This document shows, piece by piece, positions 33,619-46,371 of a stretch of DNA of 64,000 nt. The stretch is from Symbiodinium kawagutii (lineage: Eukaryota > Sar > Dinophyceae > Suessiales > Symbiodiniaceae), in NCBI GenBank assembly GCA_009767595.1, contig VSDK01013054.1:68072-132071 (forward strand), in the 5' to 3' direction. The first letter of the stretch is position 1. Each line of letters begins with the position of its first letter. Under the pieces are notes generated by a model. That model was not told where the DNA came from. It saw nothing but the letters and a program-made list of their open reading frames with translations, and did no database searches. The translations under genes were made by a program, and so were the position numbers.

Positions 33619-34237
33619 ATTGATACAACTTCTGAGTTGATTATTGCTGGATATTGCTGGCAGGGAGCAACATTTCACCGATGTATTTAGAGGGTTCAGC
33701 GGCACCCAGGGGTGATTGTAGAAGACACCTGTTGATGTTGCTACAATTCACTCTAGCTAGCATGGTAGTTCCAAGCTCATCTTGCACGAGTTGGCGCCAA
33801 ATAAGCTTCCGCACTTTTTTCCTCCTCTCCTTCGGTGACCGACATGGACACACAGTTTTCAGCTTTCCCAATGCAAACTTGATTGTTGGCATCAGGTTGC
33901 AATCATCCACGATGCCTCAAACTGAATCAAACATGACCATGCAGACGGGCACAAGAGAGTCGAAGGAAGCCCACTTCCTGCACACGGTCGCCGCGGGTCC
34001 ACAAAGATCCAATAGGCTTCTTAGATAGCTTGAAGAACAAACCCAACCTTCTCATGTTTTGCTGCTGCTTTTGAATTACCCCTTGATTTCTCAAGAAAAC
34101 ACGTAGTGGTTGTAGACCTGCCTCTCTTTGGGCGATTGCCAAGCTGGACAGCAGCTTTAAGGCACAGCAACAGCAAGGTCCCTGGGGAAATTCGGAAAGC
34201 TGCGAGGTGAGAACTATAACCATGACCTGCTCCAGAC
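33619..34237 (-). other. Region with protein-like minus-strand frames
   Basis: On the minus strand, 33927-34244 (containing A-L-K-L-L-S-S-L-A-I-A-Q-R-E-A-G-L) and 33641-33910 (R-S-P-K-E-R-R-K-K-V-R-K-L-I-W-R-Q-L) read as soluble charged protein and could be two exons of one gene. The opposing + frame is also open in part. No family is recognised and the splice sites are not paired. Confidence 0.25.
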
Positions 34238-34306
34238 CATACATTCATTCATTCATTCATTCATTCATTCATTCATTCATTCATTCATTCATTCATTCGT
34301 ACATAC

Positions 34307-34344
<38 letters not shown>

Positions 34345-34598
34345 GGATAGACAGATAGACAGATACATAGATAGATAGATAGATAGATAGGTAGATACAT
34401 ACATACAGACACACACATACATACATACATACATACATACATACATACATACATACATACATACATACATACATACATACATACATACATACATAGATAC
34501 ATACATACATACATACATACATACATACATACATACATACATACATACATACATACATACATACATACATACATACATACACACACATACGCACATAC
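34238..34598. repeat. Compound ATTC / GATA / CATA microsatellite
   Basis: ATTC units to about 34297, then ATAG/ACAG units to about 34395, then a long CATA array to about 34598. All six frames give Tyr/Met/Cys/Val or Leu/Ser/Ile/Tyr repeats that are not genes. Confidence 0.97.
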
Positions 34599-34721
34599 AT
34601 ACATGATGCATATATGCATCCTACTGCCTACGGGCCTATCCGTTTGATTGTGACTATGTTTTGAATTTCTTTCTTATGGTGGTTTTCCTTGGGTCCCTGG
34701 CTCAACGAGGCAGGCTTGGGA

Positions 34722-36317
34722 ATGATGTTGTTCTTCTCAGTGGCTGGCTTCTTGTGCACGGCCCTGGAAAAACAATTTGTCGGTGAGTTCTCTGAGCATT
34801 GCCTGATTGCGAGAAACCCAGCGGAATTTTGGCCCAGAATGCGGAAGGTCATTGTGATCCTGCTATTGACACCGGTGTGCCAGCTGGTTTACAAGCTCGT
34901 CTCCAAGCAAACCATCAATTCTATCAAATTTGCCATTCAGACTTCAGCCTTTCCATTAGCTTTGGAATCGCACGCGAGCCTGTCTGAAGGAGCAGCCGTG
35001 AGCTTGTTCAGCCACGAGCTTGATCAGCTTACTGGAATCTTAAGCCAATTCTTCAGTGGCGTAGTTGGCTGCATCATTTTCTCAGGCTTTCTTTGGAAGC
35101 TGGCACGTCGAAGCAACGCTCGCTTCCAGCGGATTTTTCTGATGCTCTTTTGTGTCCTTGTGGTTGGGGCTTTTGCTAGTATGAGGTTGGCAAAAGTCAA
35201 AGTTCAGCCTGCGGGAGATGCAGCTAGACTAGCAGCAAGGGAAGCGAACCAAGGAGTCGTGGCTGAAATGAGGGTGGCGGAAGAAACCCGTGCATACCAT
35301 GCAACAGTCGAAAGGGCCCAGAAATTGGCCAAGACTGTGAAAAATGGAATCACCACGCAGTTTGAATTGGAGAAGCAGCAAGAAATGTGGCAGATGTGTG
35401 ACACCTGGCGTCAGAATGTGAATTTCATAGTCACGTATTTCCTTGTTGGGGGCGCTGTCATGGGAGGACATATTCCTTTCGCTACCTACTACGCCACCTT
35501 TGGTTTATCAGTTAACCTGGCTTCGTCTCTGAAGGACCTGCTCACCAGCATAAGCAACACAGCAGCCCTTGGTGAGACGATCAAGACCATCAACGGACTC
35601 ACTGCGCGTCATCAGCCAGACAGTGGAGAGAGCGGGGGAGGCCATTTGGTGGTCCGCAATTTGAGCATCAAGAAGGGCAAACAAATTCTCTTGCAGGGGG
35701 TGTCTTTCAAGGTCTTGCCGGGCCAATTGGTAGCCGTTGTTGGAAAAAGCGGCTCCGGTAAAAGCACGTTGTTGAGGGTTCTTGCAAGGGATCCAGACTA
35801 CAGCACCTACAGCGGCCAGATTACAAAACTAGCCTCCACCGCTTTGATGCGACAGGAGGTGAAATTGCTTCCCAATAGCACTTTGCGGGAGAATGTGGGG
35901 ATGTATCGCCGGAACATCAGCGACGAGACCATCCGAAAATGCCTCGAAGAATCAGCTGCAGGGGAGCTATTGAAGCTTTGGAACGGCACCCTCAGCGAGG
36001 GATTGAGCGGTGGTCAGAAGCAGCGCATAGGCATTGCTCGTGCCATTTGCGGACAGCCAAAGCTCTTACTCTTGGATGAACCAACGAGCGCTCTCGACAT
36101 GGAGGCAGAAATGAAGATTTTTGACATGCTGCTCGCTTTGGCCAAAGAGAAAAATGTCATCATCCTTATGGTGACGCACCGCGTAAAACTCTGTGAGGAA
36201 GCGCACCAGGTGCTCGTGATCCAAAATGGAACTCTTGCACAACAGGGCAGGCACAAGGATTTGAAGAGCAACAGGAGCGGCGAGTACTACCACTTGCTGC
36301 AGCGGGCGCAATTTTGA
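34722..36317 (+). CDS. ABC transporter half-molecule (ABCB-type exporter), possibly 5'-truncated
   Basis: Encodes 531 residues from ATG 34722 to TGA; the frame is open to 34665 without another ATG. Hydrophobic segments within about residues 1-260 form the membrane domain; fewer than six clear spans are seen, so an upstream exon may be missing. The ATP-binding domain has Walker A G-K-S-G-S-G-K-S-T (341-349), a Q-loop near L-M-R-Q-E-V, signature L-S-G-G-Q (428-432), Walker B L-L-L-L-D452-E453-P, D-loop S-A-L-D and switch His486 (V-T-H). All ATPase residues are present, so hydrolysis should work as a dimer. The type of membrane domain and the A-x-Q-P/L-S-G-G-Q context fit exporters of the ABCB group; the substrate is unknown. 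It begins only about 120 bp after a large CATA microsatellite, which may separate it from a 5' exon. Confidence 0.85.
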   Translation: MMLFFSVAGFLCTALEKQFVGEFSEHCLIARNPAEFWPRMRKVIVILLLTPVCQLVYKLVSKQTINSIKFAIQTSAFPLALESHASLSEGAAVSLFSHELDQLTGILSQFFSGVVGCIIFSGFLWKLARRSNARFQRIFLMLFCVLVVGAFASMRLAKVKVQPAGDAARLAAREANQGVVAEMRVAEETRAYHATVERAQKLAKTVKNGITTQFELEKQQEMWQMCDTWRQNVNFIVTYFLVGGAVMGGHIPFATYYATFGLSVNLASSLKDLLTSISNTAALGETIKTINGLTARHQPDSGESGGGHLVVRNLSIKKGKQILLQGVSFKVLPGQLVAVVGKSGSGKSTLLRVLARDPDYSTYSGQITKLASTALMRQEVKLLPNSTLRENVGMYRRNISDETIRKCLEESAAGELLKLWNGTLSEGLSGGQKQRIGIARAICGQPKLLLLDEPTSALDMEAEMKIFDMLLALAKEKNVIILMVTHRVKLCEEAHQVLVIQNGTLAQQGRHKDLKSNRSGEYYHLLQRAQF

Positions 36318-37144
36318 TTCTGTCAGCTTCCATGTGGGCCCTGGGGCCATGATATGAGGACATAGTTTGGTTTCCTGCCTCAAGTTGAGTTTCATGCGGC
36401 CAAGGGCACGGACGAAAAGCCAGGTTCTTGGATGCGCTGTATCAGAGCGGAAGTGGATTCCCCCCTGTAGCAGCTATCTAAAACATGATTGATGCCATGG
36501 ACATATATGATTAAAGTTCGTAACTTCATGTAACTTCTAATGGGTTTGCCAGCATATTCCTTAACATCATTGCCATTCATTGCCTATAATCACGGTTTCT
36601 TCAGCCTCCAAAAGTGGCTTTGGGCCCCCAGTGATTCAAGAAACGCTCATCACTGCACCCTGCGGCGAGGAAACAATCGACACAGTGGCCCCTTCCCTGG
36701 CGCGCGGTGACCAAGTTGCCCCATGCTGTGTTCAGGGCCATGCGATGATTTCTCATGACAGTCTGGTGAACCTACCTGGCTATGGGTCAGTATTAACCAA
36801 CCAATAATGGTGGATAATAACCAACAAACTATAGGGAAAACAATGGAAAATCGTAGTGTGTTGATATTTAATTGCATTTTTGATATTTTTTGTCGGAAAT
36901 TTCTGGGAAACCAGCTGCACATGATGGATTATTCATTGCTATGGTAGATCACTAGAAGGCATTTGTGAAACTCCTTCTGCGACTGATGTAGGTCAAACAC
37001 CGTCGATACAACTACAGGCTCGCTTGCGTGGTTCAGGTACTTTTTTTTCGCTTGCCAGGGGGGAATGGTGCGATAATGAGCCCAGAAACTTCATCAAGCA
37101 ATCACAGTGACTTACCTTACTCAGCCTGTTGAAAATTGGTGCTG
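36318..37144. other. Spacer with partial copies of short elements
   Basis: At 36779-36850 the left half of family-1 element sequence appears (CTATGGGTCAGTATTAACC, then GGGAAAACAATGG). At 36890-36955 a piece (TTTCTGGGAAACCAG, TTCATTGCTATGGTAGATCA) recurs at 53985-54045. No gene is seen. Confidence 0.5.
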
Positions 37145-37219
37145 TTGGGTACTCCCATGTCGCTATGGTGTACCAAATTTCCAACAGGATGAGCATCATA
37201 GCGACATGGGAGTACCCAA
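37145..37219. repeat. Perfect 23-bp inverted repeat with 29-nt loop
   Basis: The arms 37145-37167 and 37197-37219 are exact reverse complements (arm begins TTGGGTACTCCCATGTCG). The transcript of either strand would form a long perfect hairpin of about 75 nt. Confidence 0.9.
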
Positions 37220-38480
37220 GTCATGGAGGATGCCTGACAGCTTTGGCTCACAGATGTTGATATAGCTTGCCAGCGCAGTCCGTGGCCCCCGGAGCCATGG
37301 TTTTTCTTTCGGATTATTTGGGCGTGGATAGCCTGCTGGACACCTTGTCATACGCAAATGCCGCCGGCCTCAAATTGTGAGGATTGGAATGGGGAAGCAG
37401 TGCGGACAGCAAAGACAAACAATCTGAACAATCGATTCTAAACCGTTTTCACCAGAGGTAGGTGTCTTTCGAGAAAAAGGGCGCAGGCATAGACATAGAT
37501 GGAAAAAATAGTCATAGACTCGAGGCTGATTAAGAGACTGAAAGTGACAGATGTGTCGCACGACTCTGAAGACGGCGGTGTGTGGTCTGCTGTGAATCCT
37601 GTCCAGCAAATGCAGCACCTGCTGGCCATCATTTGGCTGTCACCATGTAGGGGAATTGTCAATCTTTCGCGATCCTTCCGCGGAATGATTTGTGGCAAGA
37701 TCTACGGGGAAAGCGCGGAAGTCCTATAGCTGATGATTGATGCTCATGATTTTAATCACGGTTTCTAGTAGATTTCCCCATCATCCGGAGTGAATCATTG
37801 CACGTTTTCCCTGGAAAGCGTCCGTATGCTGTCGGTATGGAGGTCACGGACGAGGTCACCTGGGGGAATGGGCTTGGTTTGGTGAGGCCGTAACCTTGGC
37901 CCGAATCGCTTGCACGAGTCGTATGGGAGCAGTGGCAGCCCACGAGGCCAGGGGTGGAATCCGAGCTTGGCCCCAAGCAGTTGCTATAGAGCCTCCAATG
38001 AAGCCATCACAGAGCTGGGGCATCAGACGTTTTCTGGACCTTTGACGCTTTGAGACTCAAAAAACTCATTTTGCTACAGGGTAGTTCCCCCAACTGGAGT
38101 CGCCGGCTTGTCACCACTGGCTGTCTTCATCTGTCCGGCATGTCTCTGCGAGGCCCAGCAGAGGCCATCACTTTGTGTCGTTAAGGCCTGGAGGGCCTCT
38201 GAGCTCTTGAAAGCTGACATGTCAAGCTGCGTGTGCTGCCGGTGGAGACTATGTTGATCCATGCCAGACGTCGTGTTTCGCTGCGAGCCCTCTATGAAAA
38301 TGACTTTTGAAATCGTGCTTATTGACCTCACTATTGCTCATTGTATTGGCGCTTATCGTTCTACCAGATCCAATGTTTCAGGGTCTGTTCTGATGTCCCT
38401 AATGTCCCTGGCTGCTAGATGAAGGGGTTTGCAGAGCAACTCGTGGTCATCATGATCCATTTTGCATACTGCTCAACCAG
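37220..38480. other. Possible upstream exons of the FIST gene; otherwise nothing firm
   Basis: ATG 37297 opens a short frame (M-V-F-L-S-D-Y-L-G-V-D-S-L-L-D-T-L) and ATG 37499 opens a 76-codon frame (M-E-K-I-V-I-D-S-R-L-I-K-R-L-K-V). Either might be an upstream exon of the gene that follows, but no splice pairs confirm this. A minus frame overlaps the second. Confidence 0.25.
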
Positions 38481-41347
38481 GGAAGTCTGGACAGCGTCAA
38501 AGCCGAGTTGCGGGAACAGCTGGCAGCCAAACCCACAGTGGTCTTTGTGCAGTACTCGGTGGGGCAGAACGACGATGAGGTGAGGCTGGTGGAGGGTCTA
38601 AGGTCTGAGCATTGGGCACTCCAAAGTCTGTGCTTGAAGACTTTGGCATACCAGTGGCTCTTCCCCAGGGAACCCGCCCACCTTCGCATCTTGCTCCTTC
38701 ATAAAAGCTTTCACCCCTGGGAACACATCGTCCCATGCATCTTGCGCACCACAAAAGCTTGACACACTGCCTGCAAGGACGAGTTTGAGGCAGAACTGGC
38801 GAACTTCATCGCCAAGAAGCTGCCAGCCACTGCCCAGGCCCAAAGAAGATGGCCATGAGCATATGAGTCACCTCCACTCTTGGGATCCGATTGGATGTCA
38901 TGGGATTGCCATGGGATGTCATGGGATGTCATGGTGGTCATATCAGGTGCTGGGTGGCAGCACCATGTCGCTTCAATGCGCCTGGTTCCCCAAAGATGAG
39001 ACCACTGGCAAAGTTGCAGCCAAGAAAACTACGTCCGGATGCCCAGAGAACACTGGTGACCAGGGAAGTTCAGAATCACGGAGGTTGTCAGGCTTTCTTG
39101 GTCGCTCGACCCGATCCCAATGGCATGGAAGCAGATACACCATGTTACACCTGGCACCGCAGTTGGATCATGTTGTACTTGGCCACTGCCAAGGCTTGAT
39201 TATCGCAACCGCTATGATCGATGTGAAGTGGCAATCTTGGCAGCCACGCTACCCGAAGTCTGGATCCCCAGAGCTGTGTCGCCACAGGGGTTTCCCCAGA
39301 GTGCCATTTCCATTCTGAGGTTTGTTGAATACAGCTATAGGCTATATCTATGTCACAAACTTTCCGACATCCCCCAGGAACAAGTCTTAGACTTGAAATG
39401 ACTTGGACTCAGTAGATCTGGCGCTGAAAAGCTGAGTCATTGATGTTGTATGGAGTTGATTCGGACAAGCTTTCGAAGAACCACACAGATCACACGAGCA
39501 CATGACATGATCACATGATCACACGCGTGCAAGCGATGCCGCGTCACGAGCCTTGATTTCTGTTGTGTTTCTCCTGCAGCTGGTCACATAGCCAAGATGG
39601 GTTACATGAGGATCGGCCACTCCAAACATGCCCAGCATATGGTGTGCACGAGCTGGCACCTGCACGGTGAGGCCGAAGCAAAGGCTTACCACGTGACGCC
39701 CGCCAAGGGTCGAGTCCGCAAGAGGGGTGGATCTGAGAGTTCTGAGGAGGAGCGACTCTGGGGGCATTGGAAGGAGCAAGCGATGCATGTGGCGAACTTG
39801 TCTCAGCTGGTCATTCACGAGCTAGTGCTTTCATGGCTCAAATCATCTATGAACATTTCAGTGCCGAGGGTTTGGCTAAGACTCCACAAAGATTGGAGCA
39901 GCAGAATGAGAGGGTCATAGCATTCACTGCTGAGTTCTTATTGTTTCTTTTGAGTCAAATGATGACATTACACAGATGAACTCTCTATGAGATAGCAACT
40001 GCTCCTTTGTAAGCTGTATTTGTTAGCTTGGGGCACAGTAAGATTTCGCAGTATGACAAGGTATTATTTAAAAAAATCCTACCTGACTGTCAGTAATTTC
40101 CATATGATTGTGCTTGTGAGCTACGCCATTTTGGGAGCCACGGAAGACGACGCTGGGCATTCAACCAAAGCCTGGAGGGCGTGACTTTGCTAAGTAGCCT
40201 TGCCTTGAGAGTTTGACGCCTGGAGAGACTGACGGCGGCGACGTTTCGATCTTTTCCAGAGATTGTGGTGACTTAAATCGATGCAGAGAGAGCGTTTGCT
40301 TCAGTTTCAACCTGGAGTGTGGCCAGGCCAAAAGTTACCCTGCGACTGGCTTGATCTTCTGGTGATACTGCTATTTGTTACACCCACTCACGAACAGTCA
40401 AAAAATGACAACAAGTCCAGCGATAAGTTAAAACCAATTCAGTTTTTGTATGTTTTGTTGATTTTGTATTCCCATTCGCATCACTCGACTTTGAAGATCA
40501 GACAGATTTTGGCAACGCTGGGTGCGAACAGGACTCCTACTCCGAAATGGAAGAAGACTTGGAAGACATGCTCCAGGAGAATCAGGATGGGCACGTGCAC
40601 CGGATGATGTCCATGTCCGAGAAATCGTTGGTAGCGCAGGTTTTGGTCAGTCACCCTCACTTAACCATTATATTGTTGTTGGTTGGTTAATATTTGCCAT
40701 ATGGTTGGTATATGTTGGTGTATAGCCCTATACTTGGTGGTTGTTATCCCCTATTATTAACCATCAACTAGCTAGTTAACCAGTGAGCTGGGGTACACTT
40801 GCCATTCACTCCAAGCAGGCAAGCGGTGGCTACAGCCAAGGAGCAGGCACAGGGCTTGGTTCGGGCGGGGTGCTTGGGTGGGAAATTCTCGACCTGTGAT
40901 GTCTAGAGCCTGCAGTTTTCAAGCGCTTCGATTCAACGTGATTTAACCTGATTTGACATTGTGACATGATGGATCTCATTTAACATAACTTGATTAACTC
41001 ATTAAAAATAGTTTAACATGATTGGACTTGCAGTTTAGCATGGTTACAATTTATCGACTCGAGGGAGTGGCACACCTGCCACCGTCACTGTTGTCCTTTC
41101 GCGATTCGTTGTGCTACGAAGTTGAACTCCCGGCAGCCCAAGCAGCCAGGGGCTTGCGGGTCCCAATGGGTCCCATGTCTTGCCTGGTCCTAGGACCCCC
41201 AGCGGCCAACTCCAAAGCAGATGAGGCCGCAAAGGGCTGGCGCCTGTGAGAAGAGTTCACCGTTTGTGGCCACGTGGATGTATCCTAGCACCTCATAGCC
41301 TAGCCATGGAGACATGGGATCATGGGGATATATGATATATATATATA

Positions 41348-41405
<58 letters not shown>

Positions 41406-44400
41406 CAAGCAACCCAAAAGTAGACCTTTCCAGCAGGCCAAAGGGGGTGTGATTTGTGTGCACGTCCCATTTTCCCCGAAGGGCGCCTGGCTAGTTCCTA
41501 GGGATGAGGGCTATCCATGCACAGAGTTCCCCTGCAAGGAAGGGTCAGGCCCCGAGCCACAGCGCTGCAGGGCGATTTGACGGAGCTATTAAATCTGGAC
41601 CCTGCACCAAAAGTCACTGGGCGAGAAAATCGGTGGATCCCGTGCTAGGCTGTGGTTGGTTGGTGATGTTGGTGGGTTCAATTCTTTAATAACAATAACT
41701 GGCATGGTTGGTTGATTGACTAGTCAGGGGGGTGCAACCACCAACGGCCATTGGATGCCATTGGGGTGTTGTGCTTCGGGATGTATGCGTGGCATGTCTT
41801 GGACATGCCCAGGTAGGTTTTGATCTTGGGCGGTATTGGTTCTGCCCGGGTTTGAGCCCTCAGATGCTCAACGCAAAAAGTAAAACTCGTCAAAATGGCT
41901 GACGTTTCCCGCCAGTATAGTACTCATTCCTCTTGGAGCAAAGCCATCTGAACATCGCTTCGCCGCATGCGCCATGGTGCGTCCTGCAGGTGGTGGTGGT
42001 CTATGATGCAGACCGCGGTTCGGCCGCGGCTCGAGTCATTTCAAAGATCCAGGAATCATGATGTGATGTGCTGATTCTTCCGGGAAGGCTCAGGTTGTCC
42101 AGTGGGTGCCTTAAAGGACTTAATTCAACAAAGCTGATGCGCGTGCATTTCTTGGGTTTGAAAAGGTTAGAAGGTAAATGACCCCCAAATCAGGTGAAGG
42201 AGCAGAGTCCACATTTGCTCAAGCCTTGGCTGCAGGAAACTTATCCTGAAGCTGCGATCATTGGCGGCGTGGTGATGGGCGGGAGCATCCTGGCCAAACG
42301 CGGTGCGGATGGCGGTCTCTCGGGTGGACGGGGCGTTGGAGCCCTGGCCATTTCGGGCAACGCCCCGCTGTTCGCCATGACGTGCCTCGGAGAAAGTTGG
42401 GCGTCGTGCAATGGTGCAGTTCCCTGAGTTGTGGGTTGGTGAAGCTCACCATGTCCTACCTTCACACTCGAAAATCATACAGGAATGGTAGATCCATGGA
42501 AAAACAAAAAAAAATAAATAAATAAATAAATATATATATATATATAATCACAAAGCATCCATATTTGACGGTAAATCACCGGCTATTTAAGATTGACTGG
42601 GCCGGGTTTGTGAATATGAACCTACCATATTCTACCATTGCTTTGGCAAGAGGCTAACGGTTGAGGCAGTGTAACTTGTGGGCACATGGAGGCAGGCATC
42701 ACAAGAAGGCTTCGGAACCTGCATCAAGATGCAGAGGCAAGCTCATTTTCACCAGGTCAAAATCACCATCATAATCATCCACATGATCATCACAACTAAT
42801 CAATGATGTGAATTTCCAACTGAAAAATCGGAGCAAACAACTGTGGCGCATTTACCCCCAACCAAGGGGGTTGCTCCCCGGGTGCCCCCCTCAGGTTCTC
42901 CCCCAGGTGCCCCTTTCCAGGTGCCCCTTCACCGGCTGCGTGAAAACGGCCAACCAAACGGTGGCCAAGTGCATGAGCTCGGCGAAGCAGCTGGCAGATG
43001 AGCGATGCCAATCGATTCTGGGAGCGCCACTGGGCACTGCGATGCACAGCTCGCTATCCACAAGCGATAGGACTACTGGTTGGTGGTTTGGCCAACCAAC
43101 CTGGCTGGTTGGTGGTTGTTAACATTTGTTAACCATGGTTAATAAAATGGTTCATGAAAGGGGGTAATAACCAACAACAATTGACAACAATGGTTAAACA
43201 ATGGGTCAAGCACTTAACCAACCAACCCGGCTGGTGATTTCTAGCTGGTTAATGGTTAATCATAGGGGATAATTGTTGCAACAATAGTAGTGGATATATA
43301 CCAACTATATGGCGAGCTGGGTCAAGCAGTTGACCAACCAATACTGGGGTATGATCACCAACAATAGGGAAACTGGGGGAACCAGGGGTACAGGGTGAAC
43401 TGACCCACTGCCATATGTATAGCTTAGAAATGAATGATATGTATAGCTTAGAAATGAGTGATATGTACAGCATAGAAATGAATGATATGTATAGTGGAAT
43501 TATAGCTTGGAAATGATATGACATATGGCTGTGGGTCACTATTGATCAACCAACTAAGGCAACTAAGGGTGGATGATAACCAACAATAATGGGGGAAAAC
43601 AATGGTTAATGATAGGGGAACCAGGGGTACTGGGTTTTGACCCATAGCGACATGCATACAATAATGATACGTAGAAACATAAAGCACATGCTATGATCAG
43701 TTAGAATCATTTACACCATTAAATGAATATATATAGATATGATATAGATATAGATATTTGCATATTGATGTATAGTTGGAATAGTTGGCATGAATCTGGC
43801 ATGAACATAGTGTGAGAGTTTGCGATATAATTGACACGTGATCATGCAAGGCAAATGACGCTCTCACGGCGGACAAATGTAAACGAGCAAATGAACACCC
43901 TGAGACAAGCGTGCTCTGAAATTGTGTGAGACCAAAGCGGAGGCATTCCCACGCAAAGATCTTGGATCTTGCTTTTGATACATGAAAGAAGCTTGCAAAG
44001 CCTCGAGGCTAGAAACACATTGGAAAAGGCGCTGCCGTTATTGTGGATTACTAGACGTTCCCGACCAAACCAAGACACTCGTGGAGGTGAAAGTGCAGAA
44101 TGGAACAAACTTCAACCATCAAACAAATGCAACAAAAACCAAGCCAAAGAATGGAGACACTGAGTTGGATCGGGTATGGTTTCATGTCTGGTGGGCTTCG
44201 TTCACCAAGGCTTCTCTTCACCTGCAATGCTCGGGGTCCGCACATGTTCGGCTGCCATGCTAAAGACGCCCAGTTGTTTCAGGCTCCGGCACCGAACACA
44301 GCTGTCCGTGTATCATGTTGCGCTGGTCAAGGTGGCTCAGCACGCTGTTTCAATCCCTTGAGTGGTTGGAGTTTGACCGAAGTCAGGTGTCATCAGGTGT

Positions 44401-44629
44401 CTTTTGCATTTTTTTGTGCTACAGTCCTTGGTGGTCCTATGCGGTCTCCATTGGAATGGTCTGTGTCGCCGGCCAGGAGCAGTTTCCACGTGCTCCGCTG
44501 ATGGGATTTTATGCCGGGGGCGAGATTGGACCACAAGTGGAGGAAGGTGATGAGCATGCCTTCCTCCGCGGCAATGCGTGTCTACAGGTGGCAGCTTTTG
44601 GGATCCACAAATTGAGCAGCCAGACATAG
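38481..44629 (+). CDS. FIST-domain protein gene (FBXO22-like), multi-exon, partial model
   Basis: Exons identified by frame, phase and motif: 38481-38579 (L-R-E-Q-L-A-A-K-P-T-V-V-F-V-Q-Y), GT donor; 38778-38837 (F-E-A-E-L-A-N-F-I-A-K-K-L-P), GC donor; 38947 to about 39050 (V-L-G-G-S-T-M-S); 42194 to about 42395 (L-Q-E-T-Y-P-E-A-A-I-I-G-G-V-V-M-G-G, then G-A-L-A-I-S-G-N); about 44210-44282 (R-L-L-F-T-C-N-A-R-G-P), GC donor; 44477-44629 (P-L-M-G-F-Y-A-G-G-E-I-G-P, F-L-R-G-N-A, stop). Lined up, these follow the FIST_N/FIST_C order of FBXO22: Lp..vlGgst, yP.a.iiGG, LlFsC..RG, PlxGFfagGEIG. Candidate extra exons lie near 39579-39820, 40531-40638, 41040-41249 and 42940-43060. FIST domains are thought to sense small ligands; in FBXO22 the protein is the substrate receptor of an SCF ubiquitin ligase. 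An F-box was not found. Introns carry several inverted-repeat elements. Confidence 0.7.
41342..41404. repeat. ATCT microsatellite
   Basis: About 14 ATCT units after a short AT run, inside an intron of the FIST gene. Confidence 0.95.
43527..43648. mobile_element. Short inverted-repeat element, family 1, copy B
   Basis: Left end GGCTGTGGGTCA, right end TTTTGACCCATAGC. Internal GGTTAATGATAGGGGAACCAG and GGTACTGGG match the copies at 3672 and 61565. It lies in the large FIST intron beside a related, more diverged copy (about 43311-43413). Target duplication is not clear. Confidence 0.65.
44283..44476 (+). other. GC-AG intron in the FIST gene
   Basis: 194 bp, starting GCTCCGG after CAG and ending GGCCAG before GAG. 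Both edges are phase 0, and joining gives L-F-Q-E-Q-F-P-R-A-P-L-M-G-F-Y, the expected FIST_C continuity. No GT at the boundary gives this frame. Confidence 0.75.
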
Positions 44630-45849
44630 CAAAAATAGCAAGGCGTTCATGCAAAGTCTGGCTACCCTTTTGAGCTTTAAAAGCGCGAAGCCCAGAAATC
44701 ATTTGATCTTCCGTGGCTCTTCCAGTCGTAAGGCTAGCTGCACAAGACCAGATGCCACAGCTGTCTCCACAGCTGCATTTGGTGGTTTCTCAAAATAGGG
44801 GTACCCCTAAATCATCCATTATTAACCATTATTAGTAATAAACCAACCATTTTTTAGGGTTTCCTATTTTAAGAAACCACCATTTGTCATGGCTGCGGCA
44901 GGGTTTCACTGCGGTCTTTGGCCTCTTCCTGGTGCCCAGCAAGCACATGCCTTCGGGAGCATTTCAGCGCGCCATGCTGCACGGGGAGGTGCTGGGCTCC
45001 GGTGTTAGGGAGGGGTTCTTACAGGTTGATGGTTAGTTGTTCATGATTAAACCTATGGTACAACTATAGTAGTGGTTTAACTATAGTAGTGGTACAACTA
45101 TGGTACAACTTTAATTGTTTTATGATTAAATAGTAGTGGTATAAACTATGGTACAACAAGGGTATAACTGTGGTTTAAGTATATCTAACAGTGTTTGATG
45201 GTATAACTATGTTTGAAGTTTATGGTTAATAATGGTAAAATGGTTTAGTGGTATAAGTATGGTTGACAGCAATAAGATATGGTTTAATAGTATCACCATA
45301 GCCCACCGTGAACGGGCAAACCCTCTGGACGCCCCAGCAAAAATAGCTGTTTTCACACCATTTAATACGATGGTTTAATGGTACAACTGTGATATAGATT
45401 TTTGGCATCGCTATGGTTTAACTGCAGCTGAAAGTATATGGTTGATAATATTTGCAATGTGATATTTTGAAAAGATGGTGATATCATGATTCAAAAAGGG
45501 TTTAACTAATGCTCACCTCAACTGATTTTAACTATCATAAGCCAGCATCAACCATTTCACGCAGATTATGATTTTCATTTTCAACCAGCTGAAGGAGGAT
45601 ACATTTTACGACTTTAGTCACGCAACATGGCTGATGTGGAGCCAAGCAACATTGTTGATGCGTCAGCGCCATTTCTTGTGTGACATGGCACTTTAGGTGG
45701 CGGCACCCCGGAAACGGTCATCAATGCATGCATGCACTTACCTACCTACCTGCATGCATGCACGCATGCATGCATGCATGCATGCATGCATGCATAAACG
45801 AACACTAACAAGCTCAGCGTTCTATTCATAGTATGTATATTCTACATAT
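44630..45849. other. Spacer with an inverted-repeat element and AT-rich degenerate repeats
   Basis: At 44780-44882 an element ends in TGGTGGTTTCTCAAAATAGG and its near reverse complement (CCTATTTTAAGAAACCACCA). A + stretch at about 44905-45010 (A-V-F-G-L-F-L-V-P-S-K-H-M-P-S-G) is exon-like and unassigned. From 45040 to 45430 GGTATAACTATGGTTTAA-like units recur loosely. At 45725-45795 there is an ATGC/TGCA array. Confidence 0.5.
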
Positions 45850-46371
45850 ATGAGGGCATGTCTCCTCGTGTTCGGGTTCCATCTAGCACTTGGCACACCG
45901 CCCATCAAGCAGCCGAAGCATCGCCGTGGCAACAGGTCAAAGAAGCATTTGCAGATACCAGGGGCTAAGCTGCACAGGAAATCTTCAGCTGAACTTCCAG
46001 CTGCCCTGTACATATGGCGAAAGGGAAGTGAGGAACGTGATCAGACTCAGTTCCTTAGACTCCTTTAGCGTGACTTGCCATTTTGACTCGTTTTGGTACT
46101 TCGTAGGTATTTCAAGCTCAAGCGGCTGACAGAGAGACGTCCTCACTGGCAGCACCGAGAGAATCGGCTGACAGTCATTCAAAAAGATGAAGGGCCTGGG
46201 AGATTTGGCATTTCTCAGCATGTGGGGGCAAAGAACTCACCCAACATGGTGCATTTCAGCATGAAAAATCATGTAAATTGGGGATTTGAATCGCCCATCA
46301 ATGCGCGTAGGCAACTCGGCCGTTTTGTCTATGCTGCCGTGGATATGATCAGTGGACGGGGGTTGTGTTGA
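45850..46371 (+). CDS. Two-exon gene for a small secreted basic protein
   Basis: Exon 1 is 45850-46007 and exon 2 is 46107-46371. The intron (46008-46106, 99 bp) is GTACAT...GTAG with phase 2 on both sides, restoring CTG; coding length is 423 nt, 140 residues plus stop. The N-terminus M-R-A-C-L-L-V-F-G-F-H-L-A-L-G looks like a signal peptide. A strongly basic region follows (K-Q-P-K-H-R-R-G-N-R-S-K-K), then F-K-L-K-R-L-T-E-R-R-P-H-W and R-Q-L-G-R-F-V-Y-A-A-V-D-M-I. After the stop, another frame at 46387-46514 (E-N-I-L-Q-G-L-P-D-V-E-Q-V-A) is also protein-like and could be joined through a very short (35 bp) intron ending at ACAG 46386. Function unknown. Confidence 0.45.
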